Below, one piece after another: positions 58,201 through 64,000 of a stretch of 64,000 nucleotides of DNA. Position 1 is the stretch's first letter. Each line of letters starts with the position of its first letter. This DNA is from Ficedula albicollis (lineage: Eukaryota; Chordata; Aves; Passeriformes; Muscicapidae). The translations under genes and the position numbers were made by a program. Location of the stretch: assembly GCF_000247815.1 (NCBI RefSeq), contig NC_021685.1, forward strand, positions 17,458,955-17,522,954, given 5' to 3'. The notes under the pieces were generated by a model that made no database searches, was not told the origin of the DNA, and was given only the letters and a program-made list of their open reading frames with translations.

Positions 58201-61200
58201 TTGTGCCCACACTGCATCTCTGATGTGCCCTGCCAGCACACACCAGAGGCACCAGGCCATTCCCTCCTGCTCTCAGCACCCCACCACGCTTCCCCAGGGC
58301 TGCCACTCCTCACCAAATGAGGGCAAGCAGGAAATCAGAGTTTCAAGTCCCTGCTGCTCTGGATACTGAAGTCCCATCTCACCAAGAATGCCACCTTCAA
58401 CACCCACCAGCAGTGGCACAGAGGGCTGTCCTGTGCTCCCCACACCACCCTCTGCCCCATCAACACAGGAATTGATACTTATTGCAACAAAGGCTTCTGA
58501 TAATTCCTTAATCTTGTCTTCAATTAAATCCATACAACTCTCCCACAGCTTGCCAAGAGCCACCTCAGAGCTCCCTCAGGCTATGGCTTTCCAAAGTGGC
58601 ACACTCCTAAAGCTTTGCTGCAGGAAACCAACTGAACTCATTGTACCTTTCTAAGAAATTTAGCTAACTGATCACAACAGAATTTTCAAGTTGAATTTTC
58701 CAAGAAGAATTCAGTATTTAACTTCAAGAAGTTCCACAACTGGCCTTCTCCTGCTCCTTGGAAATCCTTAAACCAGACATCCTCTGCAATGTACAGTGAA
58801 AAAAAACTGTTTTCCCCTTTCATAATTCATCTCACTGTTGAGTTTTGAAGAACCCTTCACTTAGAAGCATGAAGCAGAAGGACTCTGAGCTGAATCAGCT
58901 GGCTCATTCCCCTGCATTTGCAACCTGAGCCATCAAAGCATTCATCCCTCCTCTTACATCAAATCCTACACATAGGCTTAGGGTTTTTAATGTTAAGCTT
59001 TAATTTTGGTCTGTTGTGTAGAGCTGCCATCGAGGACACACAACAGGAGAGCACAGAGAATTCCCTGGATCCCCAGGCTCACGCACAGCCACAGAGCTGC
59101 AGCCATCAGCATTCCAGGGAACCAGCCTTGCCAGTCTGACCCAGAAGAAATTTCCTTCCTGAGCCTAGTTTGAAAGCTGCCTGAGTGCCAAGCACCTGGG
59201 TGAGGGACTGGTTCAAGGTCCAAACCCCCCCCAAAAACACACAGTGAGACCCCCAGGGAGCCTGCAGAGGGGAGCAAGGCTGCACCCCCTGTCACCCAGC
59301 ACACCTCTGCTGGCAGAAATACCTGTAACAAGCACTACAGCAATGCTGAAATTCAGGATGTTCACATCAAATGCTTTCCCAATACCAAGTATTTTCTATA
59401 ACCACAGCAGGATCTATTCTGAAAAACACTTTGATTCCTTATCTCCACTTTTCTGCTCAAAACTGTAAAAAGTTTCATTACCCTATAAGAAATCAAAAAT
59501 CCAAAGCTTTAAAGGGCCAGGAATCTTACTGTAGGATATTTCATTAACTTGCTTGCTGTAATTTATTCTTCCATTGTAAAAAACAAGAAGATTTTGAAGA
59601 TCCACTTACATTGATTTAGTAGGCAGCCATGCTATTACTCATTCAAAATAGCTCTTTTCAGTTCTTTGTTTTTACCCCCAACAAATGGGATTTTATGAAC
59701 AAGCATGCTCACTAAAATCATGTACTCTCTCAATCTTCCTCTTGCTAGGCTAAAAAAAATTTTTTTAATTTTCTCTGATGAGACAAGTTATCTATTGTCC
59801 TAATCATCTTCATAATCCCTGTCTGCATTCATTCATCTTTTTTTATTATGGTAACTAAACCACTCCCTACTCTAAATAGAGGCATTATTAATGCTATTTT
59901 CCTGTCCTCTGCTGAAGATTAATTGTGCTCTGTATCTATAATCCCACTGCTGCTGCCAGCTCATGATCACCCTGCTGCTGACCACGACACCCAGATTCTG
60001 CTCTCCACTCCTGCCCTGCTGCAAAGGTGGGGGAAGGCACCAACACCAGGAAGATCTGCTGAGCACAGGCACAGGCTTTGTGTCCCACTTCCCTCGTTTC
60101 TCCAGTTCATGAACTCAACTGGTCTGACACAATACTGGGAGGTGCACAGAGTGTACATAACCCATAAACTGGGAGGTTGTATCTCCCTGCTGTTATTAGC
60201 ACTGCTGAGAACTGCAATCCTCCTGGGCACTGGCAGAAATAACCCTTCCCTCTGTGCTGGCTCATTTTTCACCACTTGCTTCTCATTTCCTCAAAGGCTG
60301 GTTTGATTTTTAATTTCCTCACCAGGAGCTGCTCTGCTAAACCTGGCCAAACAGTGGCCCTGTGATGGAGCACTGACTCCTGGGTGTGTTTCAGCTGTGT
60401 CCCTTTAGAGGATGGTGGGCACCACTTGTGTGCAGGAGGTTCAGCAAAGTCTGACCACCCACCAGCCTAAGGAGACAGGCACAGCCACCCCTTTCACACC
60501 AGGATCCACACAAGCTGCAAACAGCAGAAAGGGAGGAAGAAGTGAAGCAACTTTAAGGTGGGAAGTTATTTCACTCCAGCACCTCTCAGTTGTGAGCTTC
60601 ACCTCTTCTGTCATAGCCAACAGAGCAGGGAGGTTTTGGCATTGAGCCTGTATGTAGTCTCAGAAACAAGAAGGAGCCAAGAAACTTGGGGAAGGGTCAT
60701 CTGGAAGGGTTTTATCAGTCTCTCCTTCCCACCAGCTTCTCACTGCAATATTCAGCTACAAATCCAGCTCAGGGAAGCTCTCAGTCCCCAGGGCTGAGCA
60801 GAGCTCCCTCTCCCCAGCATCACTGAGCCATTTGGAGGCACCCACAGAGGAGCTCTGACTCTCCACTGAGCAGCAGTCGAGCACCAACAATTAAAGCCTG
60901 GAGTCAAAGGGGCTCTCTTGCTGCTCGTTGTTAAATTAAGCCAACTCAATTAGCCCTTTATATTGCAGCCTTCTTACCTTGATCTTTCTTTGGTCTGTCA
61001 ACCAGGCTCATCCACAACTTAGAACCATTTTCAACTAATATTTCACCACTCTGCAACTTCAGCTACAAACAAGTAATTAATGCTAATGAGTTTTCCCTTT
61101 TTTGCAGCAGCAGCCGTCACCATTAATACCAGTTGACTGGGTTTCACTGAAGCATAGAAAAGACTCATGACTGGAAGAATGATAAATGATTTATGAGCAA

Positions 61201-61758
61201 CAATATTTACTAGTGAATATTTTAGAGTAAGTCAGTTCCATAGGCTTTTCTTGCAGGTCTGCTCCAAGAAAGTAAAAAGGAAAATGATAAAAATCAACAT
61301 TAGATGTGAGGAAGGAAACCTGGAATATTTAATCAAGGTCTTCACATTCTGTTTGGTGCTGTTTACATTTTACATATTCAAGAAACATGTCTCTGTCAAG
61401 TCAACACTTGGCTCTTCCTCCTGCAGTGCTGGTCTGTACACAGTCACATATTGAAGGAGTCATTGACATTATTTCAGATGTAGTCCCATAAAATTCACAG
61501 CTGTGGGGAGCACTTTTACTTTTGAGCCTAAACTGAGCTTTTAAATGCTCTTCAAAGAATCAGCCCTTCTGCTTCTCTTCTCAATCTCTACTTGGGCCAT
61601 GCAATTTCCAGACCTATGCAGTTACATTACTGCTCAGGGATGCCAAGAGAGAACGCACAGACTGAGAGTGATGAGGAAGGGCAGCAAAGGGCAATGGGAA
61701 TGGCTCTGCTTGCTCTGCAGAGCCACAGCCTGAGAAGCCAGCAGACCCACACTCTTAC
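55224..61758 (-). other. CTNNA1: CTNNA1 intron 3 (6.5 kb)
   Basis: Donor GTAAGA at 61753-61758, acceptor CATGCAG at 55224. Contains one CR1 tail (56948-57180); 58040-58560 is GC-rich. No other gene recognised. Confidence 0.94.
56948..57180 (+). mobile_element. CR1 LINE 3' end
   Basis: AGATGGGATATTGGGCAGGG, GTGCCCAAGGCCAGGCTGGA, CCCTGCCATGGCAGGG and final CCAGGCCATTCTGTGATA identify a plus-strand CR1 tail, closely related to the copy at 32.8 kb. Lies in CTNNA1 intron 3. Confidence 0.87.
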
Positions 61759-61954
61759 CTTGCTTGCGAACATCTTCCACAGCTGCCACCAGCTCCTCCT
61801 TCAGGAACTGGCTCTCCTTTGCAATTTTGTCTCCTTTCTCCAGGAAATTCTCTGTTGCTTGCTCAACTGAAGCAGCCAAGACATGGGCCTTTTTAGAACG
61901 GCCTCGCTTTTTATTGGAGGGGCCCTTGTTGCTGGTGTTAACCAGTGTTGTTAC
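61759..61954 (-). CDS. CTNNA1: CTNNA1 exon 3
   Basis: 196 nt, acceptor CTTTAG and donor AAG|GTAAGA. It opens with V-T-T-L-V-N-T, carries the basic stretch around NKKRGRSKKAH and ends ...VEDVRKQ plus the first base of a Gly codon. It corresponds to human residues 36-100, the start of the N-terminal four-helix bundle that pairs with beta-catenin or with a second alpha-catenin. The only difference noticed from remembered human protein is a swapped N/S pair before KGPSNKK. Third-position GC is about 54% by hand count (35 of 65 codons). Confidence 0.97.
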
Positions 61955-63926
61955 CTAAAGACAGATGGAAGGGGAAAAACCCAACATCAAATTTAATGTT
62001 TATCCATCTAGTAAGTAAGATATTTATCCACTTAATAAGTAAGATAGCAAGGCCACATATTTTTTTTCCTAGACAGTATATTGCTAATACCTGCACTATT
62101 GCCAGCTTTAAGATATTTATCCACTTAATAAGTAAGATAGTAAGGCCACATTTTTCTTTTCCTAGACAGTATATTGCTAATACCTGCCCTATTGCCAGCT
62201 CCAAAAGTTAGCCTAATTAGTGTTTTTCACATTTAAACACTACCATTCTTCCTGATTCTTTAGATAAGCAAAATAAATGTTGCTAAACAGCTCAAAGATT
62301 TCTCTTTCCAGCAGCACATCTCAAAAGTTGATTTTAAGAATGGAGATCTATCTGCATTTTTGATAAGCAGCAGTCTCAGTAACAGGACAGAGCTTTGGCA
62401 CCCATAAAGGAAACCAAGGTGGGGATAATTAGTTTGGGATAACTTTTCACTCATAGGAGACCCCAGACAAGGTTGAAGTCTGTGCCACTAGAAATACAGA
62501 GACAGTATCTTTTCAGTCCAAAACAGTGCTACAGCCAAGGGGCTGAATGCAGAGCAAAGGACTTGGTAGAGCTCATTATTTCCCTAAAAAAATCACCCAA
62601 CTGAACTCCCACAATCACCCTGCAACCAACAAATATTTCCAAGCTCTGCGTCTTAGACTGAAACTCTCATCACCAGAGGCCAGGAGACCCCCCAGGTACT
62701 CCCTGAGCTCAGGATCAGGATCCATCCCCTTCCATCCAACACAGGCACGTCACAAAATCCACACACGCTCCTCCACTTGCCTCATTCTTTCCTCTCCTTT
62801 TTGGAAAGCCTCGAAAATGCACACAAAGCTACTTCAGAGGGACATTAAATTACAACACTAAAAAAATTACTGCTCTGGAAAGCCCAAGGACTGCTGACAT
62901 AAAGGTCCTCAGAGCTGAATCCATCTTCCCAGCTGGCTGCTGCAGAGAGGGAAAGCCTTCAGTTGGGAATATCATGGTTGGTTAATGGGGAGCATTTGTA
63001 CTGGCTACTCTCAGTTCATCGTGTTCTACAAAAAAAGAACAAGCTGCAACAAGGCAATTTGCTCCAGTTCCCTCTCTGTATTTTGCCACTCACATCATTC
63101 ACAAAACTGGGGATTGCCAGTACAGCCAGTTGTGCTTATTCCTTGAGGAGTAAATTGCAGACACTGCATCTGATGAAAAAGGTCCTGTGAACACTGCACT
63201 TTGTGAAAGGTCCTTTGCTCGGTTAAGTTTGCCAAATTAGGACAATTTCTCTTAATCCAACACCCCATCAGTAACTTCTGCTAAAAAGCCTCATCATCCA
63301 ACTGCCCACCTGAGGATCCAGAGAGAACAAGTGGAAGGTACAGACTGCAGCTTGGTGACCAAAGGGAATAATACTGGAAACAAAACTGGATCATTCCTGT
63401 CTGTACTTAGCAGGGATTGTGTCCAGCTCATTTTGTCATTTTAGACATTTCACATTCCAGGAAAACAATGCTGACAAGTGAAATGTCTCCTGTGCACCTT
63501 CTCTTCCAGGCCTCCTAGAAAGTCTCTTCCAAGAATTTTCATAACGCCCAATACACACAGCTCCCATTTACAAGACTTACTGCAGCCTTCCCGTGCTCTT
63601 CAGAGCTTTCCACTGGGGCATACACACCACACAGAAAGGAGCTTTTATTCACAAATCCAGCACAAAGTGTAGGCACAGAACATTATTTCAATCAGAAGTG
63701 CAGGAATGCATGTTAGTAACTACTGTGCCTAATCAGGTGCTGAAGCAGCACAGTCTCCCTGGACTCGCTGCCAGTGCCTGCTCCAATGAAACTGAGCACA
63801 CAAACTGCTCGTAGACTTTATTTTTAGTTCACAGTGGTTTACACCTAGAATTTAAGCTCTGTGACCTAATTATAATAAAACATCAAAACAGGCAACCATG
63901 TTTATTTTGCCCCATCTTTTCCCTAC
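61955..63926 (-). other. CTNNA1: CTNNA1 intron 2 (2.0 kb)
   Basis: Donor GTAGGG at 63921-63926, acceptor CTTTAG at 61955. Contains the 93-bp duplication near its 3' end; otherwise unique. Confidence 0.94.
62011..62202 (+). repeat. Two-copy 93-bp tandem duplication
   Basis: GATATTTATCCACTTAATAA starts at 62019 and 62112, and each copy runs to CTATTGCCAGCT. It begins about 55 bp before the exon 3 acceptor, so it probably overlaps the usual branch-point zone's outer edge. Confidence 0.9.
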
Positions 63927-64000
63927 CTGTGTAACAAGAGGCTCGAGCAGCCTTTCCACTGCCAGTGTCCTTATCTCCAGGCTCTTGGGGTCCCATTTGA
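63927..64000 (-). CDS. CTNNA1: CTNNA1 exon 2 (partial; first coding exon)
   Basis: The minus strand reads K-W-D-P-K-S-L-E-I-R-T-L-A-V-E-R and ends with ...EPLVTQ, matching human residues about 11-35. The first coding codons lie beyond the window edge. The exon ends after a complete codon (CAG) and is followed by donor GTAGGG (63921-63926), so the next exon enters in phase 0. This segment is the N-terminal tail before the beta-catenin-binding helices. Confidence 0.95.

Overview
The window is vertebrate nuclear DNA, almost certainly avian and plausibly passerine. Split genes have GT-AG introns, the interspersed repeats are CR1-type LINE fragments plus one bird-like ERVL solo LTR, and no mammalian SINEs are seen. 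It holds one locus: the 5' half of CTNNA1 (alpha-E-catenin) on the minus strand, running off both ends of the window, with the complete synaptic gene LRRTM2 nested on the plus strand inside CTNNA1 intron 7. The same nested, antiparallel arrangement is known in mammals.

Layout, in CTNNA1 transcription order (right to left): exon 2 (partial) 63927-64000, exon 3 61759-61954, exon 4 55057-55223, exon 5 53496-53615, exon 6 51482-51748, exon 7 46934-47137, then the roughly 41-kb intron 7, exon 8 5749-5829, exon 9 4834-4986. The gene continues past position 1. The exon phases join into one frame, giving human residues about 11 to 432: the beta-catenin-binding and dimerisation region, the start of the M domain, and the vinculin-binding site split by the exon 7/8 junction. 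LRRTM2 has a CRE/TATA promoter near 12983-13010. Exon 1 ends in ATG-G at 13446, a 334-bp intron follows, and one large exon ends at the stop at 15330 (517 residues in all).

The rest is intron or downstream DNA rich in tandem repeats: minisatellites with units of 32, 32, 38, 59, 61 and about 62-82 bp, several two-copy duplications, a (TTATTC)n tract, CR1 fragments and a solo LTR. Four uninterrupted C homopolymers of 599-758 bp (all C on the plus strand, so G on the CTNNA1 sense strand) are probably assembly artefacts or badly resolved C-rich loci.

The most unusual signal is at 45.92-46.93 kb. This minisatellite adjoins exon 7 and repeats the end of that exon together with its 5' splice site, so 13 decoy GTGAGT donors lie directly downstream of the real one. 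The first decoy would add 21 codons in frame inside the vinculin-binding site. Other points are a palindromic CRE pair at the LRRTM2 promoter, a probable antisense promoter for N-terminally truncated alpha-catenin, and an extreme exon-to-exon range in third-position GC (33% to 96%) within one gene.
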